The position numbers and the translations under genes are program-made. The notes beneath the pieces were generated by a model that was not told the origin of the DNA, searched no databases, and was given only the letters and a program-made list of their open reading frames with translations. From Rhizobium leguminosarum (GTDB lineage: Bacteria; Pseudomonadota; Alphaproteobacteria; Rhizobiales; Rhizobiaceae), in the NCBI RefSeq assembly GCF_001679785.1, contig NZ_CP016290.1, positions 372,001 through 436,000 on the forward strand: 64,000 nucleotides of DNA, given 5' to 3'. This document shows, in pieces, positions 46,956 through 57,073 of this stretch (position 1 is the stretch's first letter; every line of letters begins with the position of its first letter).

Positions 46956-49069
46956 ATGTACATCTCAAAGTCCAGCCTCATCACCTCGAACGCGGCGCCT
47001 ATCTGTACATCCGCCAGTCTTCCATGCGGCAAGTCGTTGAGAACGTCGAGAGCGCCGGGCGGCAATATGCGCTTCGGGGGCGTGCTGTCGCCCTCGGATG
47101 GCGCGACGAGCAGATTATCGTCATCGACAACGATCAAGGAGAGTCCGGTGCATCGGCCGCCTGGCGTGAAGGGTTCCAGCGCCTGGTCAGCGACGTCGGC
47201 ATGGGGCATGCCGGGATCGTCATGGGCCTGGAGGTCTCTCGTCTCGCGCGTAACAATGCCGACTGGCAGCGATTGCTAGAGATTTGCGCCCTTGCCGATA
47301 CACTGATCCTGGACGAAGACGGCGTCTATGATCCGGCAAGTTTCAACGACCGGCTCCTGCTCGGCCTTAAGGGAACGATGAGTGAGGCCGAACTGCATGT
47401 GATCAAGGCCCGGCTACGCGGCGGCATTCTCAATAAGGTGCGGCGCGGCGAGTTTCGTTGCCTGCTGCCGACCGGGCTGGTCTATGACCATTTCGGTCAT
47501 GTGACGCTTGATCCAGACATGCAAGTCAGAGAAACGATCATTCATTTCTTTGAGATGTTCTCTCGCCTCGAGTCCGCCTCCCAGACCGTCAAGGTCTTTC
47601 GCAATGAAGGCCTATTGTTTCCGTCGCGCCTACACAACGGCGACACGCTGTTTCGGCCGCTGACCGCGTCGACGGCGATGCGTGTCCTGAACAATCCGCG
47701 CTACGCTGGCGCCTATACCTATGGCCGACGACAGTTTCGACGTACCATCGACGGCAAGAAGACTTTGCGTGCGCGCGACATTGATGACTGGCCGGCCTGC
47801 ATGCCCGATGCCCACCCCGGTTATATCAGTTGGGAGCGACACCAGGAGAACCTGAAGATTCTCAAGGCGAACGGCCGTGGATTTGAAGCGGCACGAGCGT
47901 CAATCCCAAGGGAGGGCCCGGCGCTACTGCAAGGCCGGGCAGTGTGTGGGCAATGCGGCAACCATCTTAGGGTTCGCTATGCGGCCCGGCGTGGCCGGCA
48001 GGAAGCCTGGTACATTTGTAATCGTGACCATATCTATCGTGGGGAGCCCATGTGTCAGTCGATTGCCGGGCCACCCGTCGATGAAGCCATCGGCATGCTG
48101 ATTGCCGAGCAGATGACGCCAGCGGCCGTCGAACTGGCACTCGACGTCCGCAAGGAGATCCAAGCTCGCCATGAAGAAGCAGACCGGCTGCGCTGTCGCG
48201 CGATCGAACGCGCCCAAACGGAAGCCGATCTCGCCCAGCGCCGCTTCATGCTGGTCGATCCCAATAACCGCCTCGTCGCCGACACGCTCGAAGGTGAATG
48301 GAACGAGAAGCTACGCATACTGGCCAATGCTCGCGAAGAACGCGAACGTGGCCGAGAGCACGATCAATTCATTCTCGATAAAGCTGTCCACGAGCGGTTG
48401 GTCGCGATGACGGCCGACTTCAACGAACTCTGGAAAGATCCAGATACCCCAAGTCGCGAACGCAAGCGACTGCTGGCCCACATCATCGAGGACGTCACGC
48501 TCTTAAAGCTGCCGGCGGAAGGAACCACCAAGCTTCACGTTCGCTTCAAGGGTGGCAAAATCCAGACGCTCACCACCATGAACCCACAGTCCTCCGCTCA
48601 GCAGATCAAGACAAAGCCCAATATCGTTGAACTGATCGATAAGCTTCTCGATGATTACATTTATCCAGAGATCGCCGAGATCCTGAACGAGCAGGGTCAT
48701 CGCCCAGGTGGAACAGCACGTCGCGGCTGCCATGATGCCCGCTTTACACCTCTCAAAGTCGCCTATCTCATCCACGAATATAAGCTGCAATCACGATATG
48801 ATCGGCTGCGGCAGCGAGGAATGCTGACGAGACAGGAAGCGGCAGTGCACCTCAACATCAGTGAGCAAACCGTCGCAAGATGGGCCAAGTATGGCCTCAT
48901 TGCCAGACATGCCTACAACGGGCACTACAGCCTGTACGAAATCCCCGATGGAGACTTGCCGCAAAAGCAATGCAGCCGTTGGAACCAACTCCAAGATCGG
49001 ACTGCTGCGCGCCAACAAACGCAAACTGAGCCAAGAACATCAACTGGCGAGGAAAGAGGTGTAGTATGA
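46952..49069 (+). CDS. Large serine recombinase
   Basis: 705 residues from ATG 46952 (CGGAG 6 bases upstream). The N-terminal resolvase domain has the catalytic Ser in LYIRQSSMRQVVEN, IVMGLEVSRLARNNADWQRL and FNDRLLLGLKGTMSEAELH. The recombinase domain (about 165-300) holds NPRYAGAYTYGR; the zinc ribbon (about 330-380) has CGQCGNHLRVRY and CNRDHIYRGEPMC; a coiled-coil follows. The C-terminus has an extra HTH (LTRQEAAVHLNISEQTVARW). It should catalyse integration and excision of the element. It appears complete. Confidence 0.9.
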   Translation: MNVHLKVQPHHLERGAYLYIRQSSMRQVVENVESAGRQYALRGRAVALGWRDEQIIVIDNDQGESGASAAWREGFQRLVSDVGMGHAGIVMGLEVSRLARNNADWQRLLEICALADTLILDEDGVYDPASFNDRLLLGLKGTMSEAELHVIKARLRGGILNKVRRGEFRCLLPTGLVYDHFGHVTLDPDMQVRETIIHFFEMFSRLESASQTVKVFRNEGLLFPSRLHNGDTLFRPLTASTAMRVLNNPRYAGAYTYGRRQFRRTIDGKKTLRARDIDDWPACMPDAHPGYISWERHQENLKILKANGRGFEAARASIPREGPALLQGRAVCGQCGNHLRVRYAARRGRQEAWYICNRDHIYRGEPMCQSIAGPPVDEAIGMLIAEQMTPAAVELALDVRKEIQARHEEADRLRCRAIERAQTEADLAQRRFMLVDPNNRLVADTLEGEWNEKLRILANAREERERGREHDQFILDKAVHERLVAMTADFNELWKDPDTPSRERKRLLAHIIEDVTLLKLPAEGTTKLHVRFKGGKIQTLTTMNPQSSAQQIKTKPNIVELIDKLLDDYIYPEIAEILNEQGHRPGGTARRGCHDARFTPLKVAYLIHEYKLQSRYDRLRQRGMLTRQEAAVHLNISEQTVARWAKYGLIARHAYNGHYSLYEIPDGDLPQKQCSRWNQLQDRTAARQQTQTEPRTSTGEERGVV

Positions 49070-49084
49070 ACGCTGATCGTTGTA

Positions 49085-49285
49085 GGCCATCACCAGACCG
49101 CTGCCATCCCAGTAGATCAGCTTCAACCGGTCGGCCTTGCGTGACTGGAATACGAAGACCGTCCCGGTAAACGGGTCCTTGTGCAGCTCGTTCTTGACCA
49201 ATGCCGCCAACCCATCATGGCCTTTGCGGAAGTCGACCAGCTTGGTCGCCACCATGATCCGGACGCGGTTCGATGGAAAGATCAT
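49085..49285 (-). pseudogene. IS66 tnpB N-terminal piece
   Basis: MIFPSNRVRIMVATKLVDFR, KGHDGLAALVKNELHKDPFT, GTVFVFQSRKADRLKLIYWD, GSGLVMAY: a standard TnpB N-terminus, cut at the GTA by the recombinase element. The ATG overlaps the tnpA stop (ATGA). Confidence 0.9.
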
Positions 49286-49667
49286 GTCGGAAACGCGCAG
49301 GCACGCGCTACAGCGCCGATCCGGGCAGCAGACGCGCCATCCTCCAAACGGATAGTGACGGAGCCAACGACGATCTCGGGACGGCTGGCTTTCTTGATCG
49401 GCGGCTCCGAAACAGGTGGGTCGACGATCACTGCTGCAAACTCCACCGCATCGACGGGCGCAGGCAGAACCAGCTTGCCCTGCCGCGCCATCGTGCGCCA
49501 AGTCGAATGACGGTTCGCCCGCAATCCACAGCGCTCCGCGACCACATTCTCCACCTCGCCGGGCCTCAAGCTTCCGAAACGATCTGCGCCTTGACCTCAT
49601 CAGGCCAATGACGGTGAATCTCACGTCCAGACTTCCTGATTGTGAGAACCTCCATCGTAGTCTCCAT
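49282..49667 (-). pseudogene. IS66 tnpA with one frameshift
   Basis: METTMEVLTIRKSGREIHRH, WPDEVKAQIVSEA, then a 1-base frameshift near 49568, then RPGEVENVVAERCGLRANRH, STWRTMARQGKLVLPAP and VTIRLEDGASAARIGAVARA. The HTH of TnpA is split by the shift. With the tnpB pieces and truncated tnpC it completes one dead IS66 copy running leftwards from here to 42600. Confidence 0.87.
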
Positions 49668-49675
49668 GGAGAAAC

Positions 49676-50117
49676 TCCCGTTGCTCGTCCATGGAAAGGC
49701 GATGACATGTCACTGCGAGGGAGACAACGTGGGAGCGGAACACCGGTTACACTTCACATCATCATCATCATCACTCACGCCGGTTGGGTTTGCTTTGCGA
49801 GGCCCGGCATCCCGCAAGATCGCATGGACGCTGGGCGACGCGGCGCGTCTCCTGATCAACGACGCTATGACGGCGAGGAATATGTGGCTGCCGTTGCGTC
49901 GACGCATTGAGCGGGAAGACTGCCCCGGAACAACTCCCGCAAGCGCTTCTGCATGTGGCCGATGAGACGGGTATCGCCGCTCTCTCTCGCCCGGCAGGGA
50001 GTTGGAGCGCGACGACCGGATCTGCCCTCAAGCCCAAAGATAGTCCGAATCTCAAAGGCTACCCGCTTTCGACATCAGTTTTGCGCTGGCCGGACACGGA
50101 CGCGCCACTCCTTGCCA
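49676..50117. other. Unassigned stretch between IS66 and the methyltransferase
   Basis: About 440 bp. It contains a short (CAT)5 tract near 49757-49772 and small plus-strand frames without recognisable similarity. Probably IS-associated debris. Confidence 0.35.
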
Positions 50118-51167
50118 TCAGGTTGCTTCGAGCACCATGTTGAGCGAGCTCTCGGCCACGCGCCTGATATGGGTGAAGCCGCCGGACCGGATCACCTCGG
50201 TCAACCGCCGTTCGCCTGCCTGCGCGCCTAGCGCCAGCCCTGTCTCCTGCGCAAGCGAGGTGGGAACGCAGATCATCGTCGACGCCGAGTAGTAGAGGCG
50301 CCCGACCGGATTGATGTTCTCCTCCAACGTATCTCCCGCGATCGGCTCGACGACCATCCAGGTGCCGCCGTCCTTCAGCGCCTTTCTGATATGAGACGCC
50401 GCAGCTTTCGGGTCGCCCATGTCGTGCAGGCAGTCGAAGCAGGTGATCAGATCGAAGTCGCTTCCGTCGAAGTCCTGCGCCCGGCCTACCTCGAACTGCA
50501 CGTTCGCCAAACCGTGCGCCTCAGCATGCGCTTTCGCAGCCGCGACCGAGCCCAAATGGAAGTCGTAACCCGTGAACCGGGAGTTGGGAAAAGCCTGCGC
50601 CATCAGCACCGTTGATACCCCGTGCCCGCATCCGACGTCGGCCACCGTTGCACCCGATTTCAACTTGTCGATCACGCCATCGAGCGCCGGCAGCCACTCC
50701 TGGACGAGGGCATTGACATAACCAGGGCGGAACAGCCGCGCGACAGCGCAGAACATGCAGCCCGCTTGGTCGTCCCAGGCAACGCCTCGGCCGGTTTTGA
50801 AGGCGGCTTGCACCTTCAGTTGGTTTTCGACCATCGCAGCAGCGGTATCGAACGCGCCGATCAGATTGACCGGGCTGTCCGGCTCGGCAAACACGAAGGC
50901 CTGCTCGGGCGTCAGGGAGAACAATCCTTTCTCATGGTGCACATAACCTGAGGCAGCCTGTGCCGCCAGCCACTCGCGCACATAACGAGGTGCGCATCCC
51001 GTAGCATCGGCAAGTTCGTGGGCCTTCACCGGCCCGATCTCCTTAAGTGTCCTGTATAGCCCGAGAGCCTCTCCAATCCGTACCAGCGGCACGCTGACCG
51101 CTCCGCCAATATCGCCAAGGATGCGGTCCACGAGGTCCTTGAGCGTGGTTTCGTTGAGTTGCGTCAT
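50118..51167 (-). CDS. SAM-dependent methyltransferase, class I
   Basis: 349 residues from ATG 51167, preceded by GGAGGAAT. An N-terminal winged-helix, dimerisation-like part (IGEALGLYRTLKEIGPVKAH, ELADATGCAPRYVREWLAAQ) precedes a Rossmann methyltransferase domain with motif I TVADVGCGHGVSTVLMAQAF, motif II TGYDFHLGSV and acidic FDLITCFDCLHDMGDPKAAA. The architecture is that of small-molecule O- or N-methyltransferases. Its substrate is unknown. It lies downstream of fixU in the same direction, 136 bp away, but nothing shows it is part of the nif transcript. Confidence 0.82.
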   Translation of the reverse strand: MTQLNETTLKDLVDRILGDIGGAVSVPLVRIGEALGLYRTLKEIGPVKAHELADATGCAPRYVREWLAAQAASGYVHHEKGLFSLTPEQAFVFAEPDSPVNLIGAFDTAAAMVENQLKVQAAFKTGRGVAWDDQAGCMFCAVARLFRPGYVNALVQEWLPALDGVIDKLKSGATVADVGCGHGVSTVLMAQAFPNSRFTGYDFHLGSVAAAKAHAEAHGLANVQFEVGRAQDFDGSDFDLITCFDCLHDMGDPKAAASHIRKALKDGGTWMVVEPIAGDTLEENINPVGRLYYSASTMICVPTSLAQETGLALGAQAGERRLTEVIRSGGFTHIRRVAESSLNMVLEAT

Positions 51168-51303
51168 ATCGGATTCCTCCTGATTTATGGGCGGCCTCCT
51201 GCCGATGACCGCCTTCAAGGGATCGTGAACTCGATGCCCTATATTCGGGGTGTATGCCCGCTTGCGCTTCGCATCCACGCACATCTATCAAGCCGCGCAC
51301 ACG

Positions 51304-51510
51304 CTAACTGGGTAGCCTCCTCGCGTCGACAGTAACGGGCAGCCGCCTGTTCTGCGATAGGTCGGGGAGGGCAATCCGCCATCCATTTTTAAGCAAAATG
51401 AAGCCGCCCCATAGGTTTTTGTGCTCAACCGAGATGATCGGTTCCTCAAGGTCTTTCTTGTGAAGATAGACCGATAAGCCAACGTCAGTTCTACTGATTG
51501 TCACTCTCAT
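51304..51510 (-). CDS. fixU: FixU/NifT small protein
   Basis: The 68-residue protein reads MRVTISRTDVGLSVYLHKKD, LEEPIISVEHKNLWGGFILL, KNGWRIALPDLSQNRRLPVT: the NifT/FixU family pattern (LSVYVPKKDLEE, WGG, NGW.L.LP, RLP.TV.ARRL). The family is linked to nitrogenase maturation genes; deletion phenotypes are mild and its role unclear. It follows nifB-fdxN in the order also seen in other rhizobia. Confidence 0.88.
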   Translation of the reverse strand: MRVTISRTDVGLSVYLHKKDLEEPIISVEHKNLWGGFILLKNGWRIALPDLSQNRRLPVTVDARRLPS

Positions 51511-51782
51511 GCATGTCCCTTCTCGCTACGGCGGCTTTGAAGATCGAAAGTCGAGCGTTATCAAAGCCTATTATTTTGGTACGGCATATGCCCAGGCCGA
51601 CACCTCCGTTATGGCTCTGTCTGAGGTTTGGACGGCATGCGTTCCGGGCCCACGACGCTACTCAGGTTGCGCGCATCGCTCACTGGATGTGATATTGATG
51701 GGTGCATGAATTTTTAACCGCATGTTCGCCTAGGAGACCACTGATCGCTCGTCGCATTCTTTGCGCTTTAGTCCGGTGGCGA
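51511..51782. other. fdxN-fixU spacer
   Basis: About 270 bp; only frames antisense to the operon, without similarity. Confidence 0.35.
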
Positions 51783-51977
51783 TCAGGCAGGGACGCAGGT
51801 CTTCGGCATCGGACACACCGAAGCGCATTGCTGTGTGTCAAACTCACCCTTGCACTCGGTACATTTTTTTGAATCCACAACATATCCCTCACCTTTGAAA
51901 CTGATCGCATCTGAGGGACATTCAAATTCGCAAGCGCCGCACTGGGTGCATTGGGATACAATGATCTTGAAGGCCAT
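51783..51977 (-). CDS. fdxN: FdxN, 2[4Fe-4S] ferredoxin
   Basis: The 64-residue ferredoxin has clusters [12 protein letters not shown] and [18 protein letters not shown]; the longer spacing in the second motif is typical of nif-linked FdxN. It donates electrons in nitrogenase function or FeMo-co assembly and is needed for fixation in Sinorhizobium. It begins 16 bp after nifB, so is co-transcribed. Confidence 0.95.
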   Translation of the reverse strand: MAFKIIVSQCTQCGACEFECPSDAISFKGEGYVVDSKKCTECKGEFDTQQCASVCPMPKTCVPA

Positions 51978-51993
51978 GGTTTTAGCTCCTGAC

Positions 51994-53487
51994 TCAATTA
52001 GAGGGGCCTAAAGCTGTCGGCATCGCCGGTTTGCCGCCAAACTCGGCGGCGTATAGCGCGCCAATCGCAGTCTCGATGTAATCATAGGAAAATGCGTCAC
52101 TGGCTCGCACGCCAGTTTCTGCCAACCGCTTCTTTGGGCAATCGCCGATTTTGGAAGAAAGCAGAATGTCGATGCCGTCGAGTGCAACGATAGTGTGATC
52201 GAGAGTGGCCTTCTCGCCTAAACCACCGAGGCAATACTGCTCGACCTTGCGGTGTCCCACCAAGTTGATCCCCTTTGGTGAGACTGCATACACTTGGAAT
52301 TCTCTTGCCTGACCGAAATGTTCGTTGATCCGGCCGCCACCTTTAGTCGCCACGGCAACAGCAAGGGCTCCCCAAGAACCCAGTGACTTGACTGCTTTGT
52401 TCGCGTCCAATTTTGCTGCCAGTTGATCCCGTCGCTCATGCTGAACCAGCCTGCGATAGGCCTCGCGCTTGCTGGTGTCGAATTCAACTTTGGTGGAGAT
52501 CTGGTCGAGAGCAAACTCTCGCTCGCGATCATTGCCCAGCAAACCGACGGCATCAGCCCGACACTGCTGGCAGTGGCGCATAAGCTTAACGTCACCATCG
52601 AGACAGTCTTGAAGTGCCTTCAGTTCGAACGGCTCCGGGCAACGCTGCCCCGTGAGACCGTAATAAGTACCATGCGAAGGCTTGGAAATCAGGGGCACCA
52701 CATTGTGCATGAACGCCCCGCGGTCTCTGATCCATCGGTTAACTTCCACGAGGTGCGTGTCATTGACGCCTGGAATCATTACCGAATTGATCTTGGTGAG
52801 GATGCCGCGTTTGGTCAGCATTTCCAAACCTAACATTTGGCGCTTGTGAAGGATCCTGGCCGCTTCTATGCCAGTGTATCGACGATGCCCGTGGAGTATC
52901 CATGGATAGATCTTCGCCCCGACTTCGGGATCCACCATGTTGATAGTGATCGTCACGTGATCGACGTTCATGTCAGCTAGCTCATCGACATGGTCGGGAA
53001 GCGCCAATCCATTGGTAGAAATGCATAGTTTGATGTCAGGAATTTCTCTCGAAATTCCCTCAAACGTCGCTATTGTCTTCCTCCAGTCGTAACAAGCGTC
53101 GCCCGGTCCGGCGATGCCGATTACGGAAAGCTCCGGTACTTTGCTGGCGACGGCAAGCACCTTGCGTAGGGCCTGGTCGGGAGTTAGCTTTACTGATGCG
53201 ACCCCGGGACGGCTTTCGTTGGTGCAATCATATTTGCGATTGCAGTAGTTGCACTGGATGTTGCAGGCAGGTGCGACCGCGACATGCATGCGAGCGAAAT
53301 AGTGATGGGCTTGCTCGGAAAAGCAGGGATGGTCTTTAATTCTCTCCCAGATCCGCGCATCTATGTCATCCGTCACCGAAAGGCCATAAGACGAAGATGC
53401 GCGGCCACCGGGCATAGCGGGAGCCATCGGCGCCCGGTGGGAGGGGGCTCTGCTGGTCGTCCCGACCTTTATTTCCGGTTCCGACAT
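51994..53487 (-). CDS. nifB: NifB, FeMo-cofactor radical-SAM synthase
   Basis: The 497-residue enzyme has the radical SAM motif in [41 protein letters not shown] and other NifB blocks; the C-terminal 120 residues form a NifX-like cluster-binding domain ([20 protein letters not shown]). It builds NifB-co, the 8Fe-9S-C precursor of FeMo-co. It follows nifA by about 215 bp. Confidence 0.97.
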   Translation of the reverse strand: MSEPEIKVGTTSRAPSHRAPMAPAMPGGRASSSYGLSVTDDIDARIWERIKDHPCFSEQAHHYFARMHVAVAPACNIQCNYCNRKYDCTNESRPGVASVKLTPDQALRKVLAVASKVPELSVIGIAGPGDACYDWRKTIATFEGISREIPDIKLCISTNGLALPDHVDELADMNVDHVTITINMVDPEVGAKIYPWILHGHRRYTGIEAARILHKRQMLGLEMLTKRGILTKINSVMIPGVNDTHLVEVNRWIRDRGAFMHNVVPLISKPSHGTYYGLTGQRCPEPFELKALQDCLDGDVKLMRHCQQCRADAVGLLGNDREREFALDQISTKVEFDTSKREAYRRLVQHERRDQLAAKLDANKAVKSLGSWGALAVAVATKGGGRINEHFGQAREFQVYAVSPKGINLVGHRKVEQYCLGGLGEKATLDHTIVALDGIDILLSSKIGDCPKKRLAETGVRASDAFSYDYIETAIGALYAAEFGGKPAMPTALGPSN

Positions 53488-53525
53488 CGCACTGTTCCAC
53501 TGGTGAGGAAAGGTTAGATCTCCAA

Positions 53526-53544
53526 AAGCAAGAGAGATTCCGGT
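53526..53544 (-). promoter_or_regulatory. Candidate sigma-54 promoter of nifB
   Basis: On the minus strand CCGGAATCTCTCTTGCTTT has GG and GC separated by 10 bases and a good TTGCT -12 part, but lacks the CAC of the -24 box. It lies about 40 bp before nifB. No convincing TGT-N10-ACA site was found above it. Confidence 0.35.
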
Positions 53545-53701
53545 CGACGAGACATTGATGTTTCAGCGCTTATGTCGCCTTTATCGCCCCTTTTCCCGCT
53601 TGCTGCCGGAGGTGTTTCGTAGAAATTAAGGCAGGATCGCGCCCGACGTCGCTTCGCCGGCAACCAACCAAAGCTTACGACGTTCTTGATATCGCTCACC
53701 T

Positions 53702-55261
53702 TCACTCTTTCACCACATCGATACCAAACCGGCGCAGCGCATAGCCGACCTGTCGCGGCGTTTTCCCTAGGATACGAGCTGCTTTGGCCTGTACCCAACC
53801 AGCCTTCACCATTGCACTGATCAGTCGATCACGCTCAGTGAGACCCGGTGCCTCCATTGTGGCTGTGGCACCGCTGGGAGTGCCTGCGTAGGGGCCCAGT
53901 CCGCTCGACATTGTATCTCGCGGGTTGAGACTATGCACCGCGTCGTTGTCAATACCGTCGCGGGCGTCTTTCCAGAGGAGCGCCGAAGAACACTGGCCTT
54001 GCTGACAGGCAAAATCTGATGAAGCGATCGTATTTGAACTGGCGAAAGTAGCGGTCCTTTGTACGCAGTTGTCCAGCTCGCGAACATTGCCGGGGAAGGC
54101 GCATTTCGACAAAATGTCTATTGCCGACGGCCCGAACTCGAGATTTCGATCATTTGCCTTGTTGAATTGCTCGAGGAACACTTGCGCTAGAAGCGAAATG
54201 TCACCGTCGCGCTGCCGAAGTGGCGGCAAAATGATGGGCACCACATTGATCCGGTAATAGAGGTCGGCTCTGAACTCCCCTCGAAGGACGGCCACTTCAA
54301 GGTTTTTGTTGGTGGCGCATATGACTCGAACGTCTACTTTCAATGTCTTCGTTCCGCCGAGACGTTCGAATTCGCCTTCCTGTAACACACGCAATAACTT
54401 CGCCTGGAATTGTGGTGATACATCGCCAATCTCATCAAGCAACAGCGTTCCGCCATTGGCCAGTTCGAAGCGTCCAGCTCGTTGAAGGAGAGCGCCGGTG
54501 AAAGCGCCCTTCTCATGGCCAAACAATTCGGATTCCAGAACGGTTTCCGACAGTGCGGCGCAATTCAACTTAATAAACGCCTTGCTTTTCCGTATCGACA
54601 ACGCGTGTATTGCTCTTGCAAAGCATTCCTTGCCAGTGCCGCTCTCTCCTCTCAAGAGCACCGCGGAGTTCGTCGCGGCCACGATCCTGGTGGTAGCCAA
54701 TACCCTCTTGAGCGCGGGGCTCTTCCCAACGATCCAGTCGATTTTATCGATTTGGGTGGGATGAGACTTCGGCTCGGTTTTCGGAATCTGTCCTGCTTGT
54801 TGTTCCTCGGCGACTGAGCCGCCATCGCTGCACAATTCGCGATAGCTAGCTTTGGCGATCAGGTTAGCGATGTGTTTCATAAGCGCCGTCTCGCCGGCCA
54901 CCGCGCTGCCTTGAAAAGTGCGATCTATCCACAAAGCGCCAATTGCTTCCCCTTTCATTTTGAAGCCTAGAGCAACAGTTTTTTTCACAAAATGCGGCTC
55001 ACCGCTAGCGAAGGCACAATCTATTGCATCCGACTGTTCAGCCGTAAGAGAACGTGAGCGAACGTCGTGGCCATCGGCATGCCATACGGTTAGCTTGGGC
55101 TCTCGTCCGGCGCCGTAAATCACGATCACACCGTCTCGCATTGGCAGATGTCTGTCGAGGGTGTTCATGACCACCTTCAGCGCGATCTCAAGAGGAGAAA
55201 AAGATATAAGATCGCTCGCGATTTCGGAGAGTAGCCGGGTCCGCTCGTCTGTTTTCGTCAT
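53702..55261 (-). CDS. nifA: NifA, sigma-54-dependent nitrogen fixation activator
   Basis: 519 residues from ATG 55261, the usual R. leguminosarum length; the frame is open to an ATG at 55297. An N-terminal GAF domain is followed by an AAA+ domain with Walker A GESGTGKECFARAIHAL, the sigma-54 contact loop EKGAFTGALLQRAG and LLLDEIGDV. The interdomain CQQGQC cysteine pair is the mark of oxygen-sensitive rhizobial NifA. A C-terminal Fis-type HTH (AARILGKTPRQVGYALRRFG) binds TGT-N10-ACA. It activates the fix and nif promoters of this window. It follows fixX by about 195 bp. Confidence 0.97.
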   Translation of the reverse strand: MTKTDERTRLLSEIASDLISFSPLEIALKVVMNTLDRHLPMRDGVIVIYGAGREPKLTVWHADGHDVRSRSLTAEQSDAIDCAFASGEPHFVKKTVALGFKMKGEAIGALWIDRTFQGSAVAGETALMKHIANLIAKASYRELCSDGGSVAEEQQAGQIPKTEPKSHPTQIDKIDWIVGKSPALKRVLATTRIVAATNSAVLLRGESGTGKECFARAIHALSIRKSKAFIKLNCAALSETVLESELFGHEKGAFTGALLQRAGRFELANGGTLLLDEIGDVSPQFQAKLLRVLQEGEFERLGGTKTLKVDVRVICATNKNLEVAVLRGEFRADLYYRINVVPIILPPLRQRDGDISLLAQVFLEQFNKANDRNLEFGPSAIDILSKCAFPGNVRELDNCVQRTATFASSNTIASSDFACQQGQCSSALLWKDARDGIDNDAVHSLNPRDTMSSGLGPYAGTPSGATATMEAPGLTERDRLISAMVKAGWVQAKAARILGKTPRQVGYALRRFGIDVVKE

Positions 55262-55456
55262 GCCTGGGAACAGGCTATAGGTCACTGTTTTTTCCACGGG
55301 AATTGCGCGAAATACGCCAAAGCATATTTCTAAATTAAACGTGTGCCTGACGGCGTGACAACTTAGCCTTTCGAGGGGTTGATATGTTGATGCACATTCA
55401 CTTGCCGCTTAAGCAGTTGCATCGGTCGCTGCTATCGCGGCGGAGGTAGGAACTCT

Positions 55457-55753
55457 TCATCCGAATTTGAAGAGGACCCCGAACCCGCCTCGGGGATAAT
55501 TCCACTCGATGTCGCCACTCGCTTCGCATAACACTCTGCATGTGCCGCATTCCAAGCAGCCATCGGAAACAATCGCCACCTGACCAATTTCGTTAAGCTC
55601 GTAGCATTTGGCCGGACAGATTTGCGTCAAGGCGAGGAGGTTTGGGCTTGGCGACAGATGCGGTCGCACCGCAATGTGCGGACGTCCAGTATCGACGAGA
55701 TATCGGTTTTGGTACAGCTTATCTTCAATGCGCTCAATGATGGTCGCCTTCAT
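55457..55753 (-). CDS. fixX: FixX, ferredoxin-like protein
   Basis: The 98-residue protein has cysteine clusters ICPAKCYE and [13 protein letters not shown]. It works with FixABC to pass electrons towards nitrogenase. It begins 12 bp after fixC. Confidence 0.96.
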   Translation of the reverse strand: MKATIIERIEDKLYQNRYLVDTGRPHIAVRPHLSPSPNLLALTQICPAKCYELNEIGQVAIVSDGCLECGTCRVLCEASGDIEWNYPRGGFGVLFKFG

Positions 55754-55765
55754 CCGAATTTTCCT

Positions 55766-57073
55766 TTAACGCCAAGATACGGCGGAGCGGACCGCGTCGC
55801 TAATCAACCCCCAACGGGACCGTGCGTTGATAAAGGCGGCGGCTGTGGCCTTCTCCCCGTTGATTTTAGGTGCACCGTCGACGCGCACAAAATTTTGCGC
55901 CGCCTGAGATATAAGCGTTGGATACGTCATGAAAAAATTGTGACTGTCGGTGTGGAGGAGGCTTGGAAGATCTTTGTGTTTCATCAGGTCTTGCATGACG
56001 AACGACTTATCCAGCATGCCCTTATAGAGAGAGAGATTGCGCTTCGTCATCAAGCCGCCACGGCTCTTTATCTGAAAGATCGCTTCACCCGCCATGAGGC
56101 CCGATGTCATCGCAAGGTTTGATCCCTCGCGATGCACGGCATTGTTTAGTTGGGCCGCGTCGCCCACGACGACCCACCCGTTGCCAAAGAGCTGAGGGAT
56201 TGCCTTGAAGCCCCCCTCGGGAATAAGATGCGCGGCGTATTCTTTGATCTCTGATCCGGCCAGTAATGGTCGGATCGAGGGATGTTGCTTGAAGGCGTCA
56301 AGAAGGCGGTACGGATTTTCCATGTTTGCCGCTAAACCGGAAACGAGGCAGCCGATCCCCACCGAGATTGACTCCTTGTTGGTATAAAGGAAGCCCAGTC
56401 CGGCCATTCCGCGTGAGATCGTGCCGCCGGCTTCGATCACACAGCCCTCGCCATCGGTGAGGCCGAAGCGCTCTGCGATGACCTCTTCCGGCAAGAAATG
56501 CATTTCTTTGACAGCGAGTGCCACATGTTCTGGCTTCGGCATATCGCGTAAGCCGGCTCGTGTTCCAAGCAGTCCGTTCACGCCCTCAGCGAGGACGACT
56601 ACGTCCGCGAGAATCACACCGCCCTCTCGGTCCGTGTAAACGCCTATTACTCTACCGCTCTGATCTCGAGCGAGTTTCGTCGCTGTCGTTTCACAAAGGA
56701 CTGTGCCGCCCGCCTCGCGCACCTTGGATGAGAACCACTTGTCAAACTGGGCACGAATGATCGTATACCGGTTTGGCTTCAGTTCATTGAAGTCATCAGA
56801 GCGATAGTGCACGCCCGTGTGCGACGAGTCATCCATTAGCCAGAACCGTTGCTCGACCAGATGCCGTTCAAGAGGAGCGTCATCGCGGAAGTTTGGGATA
56901 ATCGCCCCCAACATGTTGGCGTACAATATAGCCCCTTGAACATTCTTAGAGCCCGGATGTTCTCCGCGCTCCAATTGCAGCACTTTTAGACCGCGACTGG
57001 CCATCGAATACGCTGCGGCGTTACCGGACATACCGGCACCAATGACGATCGCGTCGAACTTACTCTTGGTCAT
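55766..57073 (-). CDS. fixC: FixC, ETF-quinone oxidoreductase-like flavoprotein
   Basis: The 435-residue protein has the FAD motif [30 protein letters not shown] at the N-terminus, [17 protein letters not shown] and [24 protein letters not shown]. In the FixABCX complex it bifurcates electrons from NADH to quinone and to a low-potential ferredoxin for nitrogenase. It overlaps fixB by 14 bp. Confidence 0.96.
   Translation of the reverse strand: MTKSKFDAIVIGAGMSGNAAAYSMASRGLKVLQLERGEHPGSKNVQGAILYANMLGAIIPNFRDDAPLERHLVEQRFWLMDDSSHTGVHYRSDDFNELKPNRYTIIRAQFDKWFSSKVREAGGTVLCETTATKLARDQSGRVIGVYTDREGGVILADVVVLAEGVNGLLGTRAGLRDMPKPEHVALAVKEMHFLPEEVIAERFGLTDGEGCVIEAGGTISRGMAGLGFLYTNKESISVGIGCLVSGLAANMENPYRLLDAFKQHPSIRPLLAGSEIKEYAAHLIPEGGFKAIPQLFGNGWVVVGDAAQLNNAVHREGSNLAMTSGLMAGEAIFQIKSRGGLMTKRNLSLYKGMLDKSFVMQDLMKHKDLPSLLHTDSHNFFMTYPTLISQAAQNFVRVDGAPKINGEKATAAAFINARSRWGLISDAVRSAVSWR

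Larger units (their letters stand above)
45699..49084 (+). mobile_element. Large-serine-recombinase transposable element inserted in IS66 tnpB
   Basis: Both junctions with the broken tnpB fall at the same trinucleotide: GTA at 45696-45698 and GTA at 49082-49084. Removing the element restores tnpB ...GLVMAY/KKLEDGG. The absence of longer duplications and terminal inverted repeats agrees with serine-recombinase integration at a 2-3 bp core. It carries a DUF5372-like orf, an HTH orf, a short orf and a recombinase gene, all on the plus strand. Confidence 0.8.

Noticed and set aside
49757..49772. (CAT)5 tract as a repeat array or His-tag-like coding feature
   Set aside because: Five short units in non-coding debris; too short to be meaningful.
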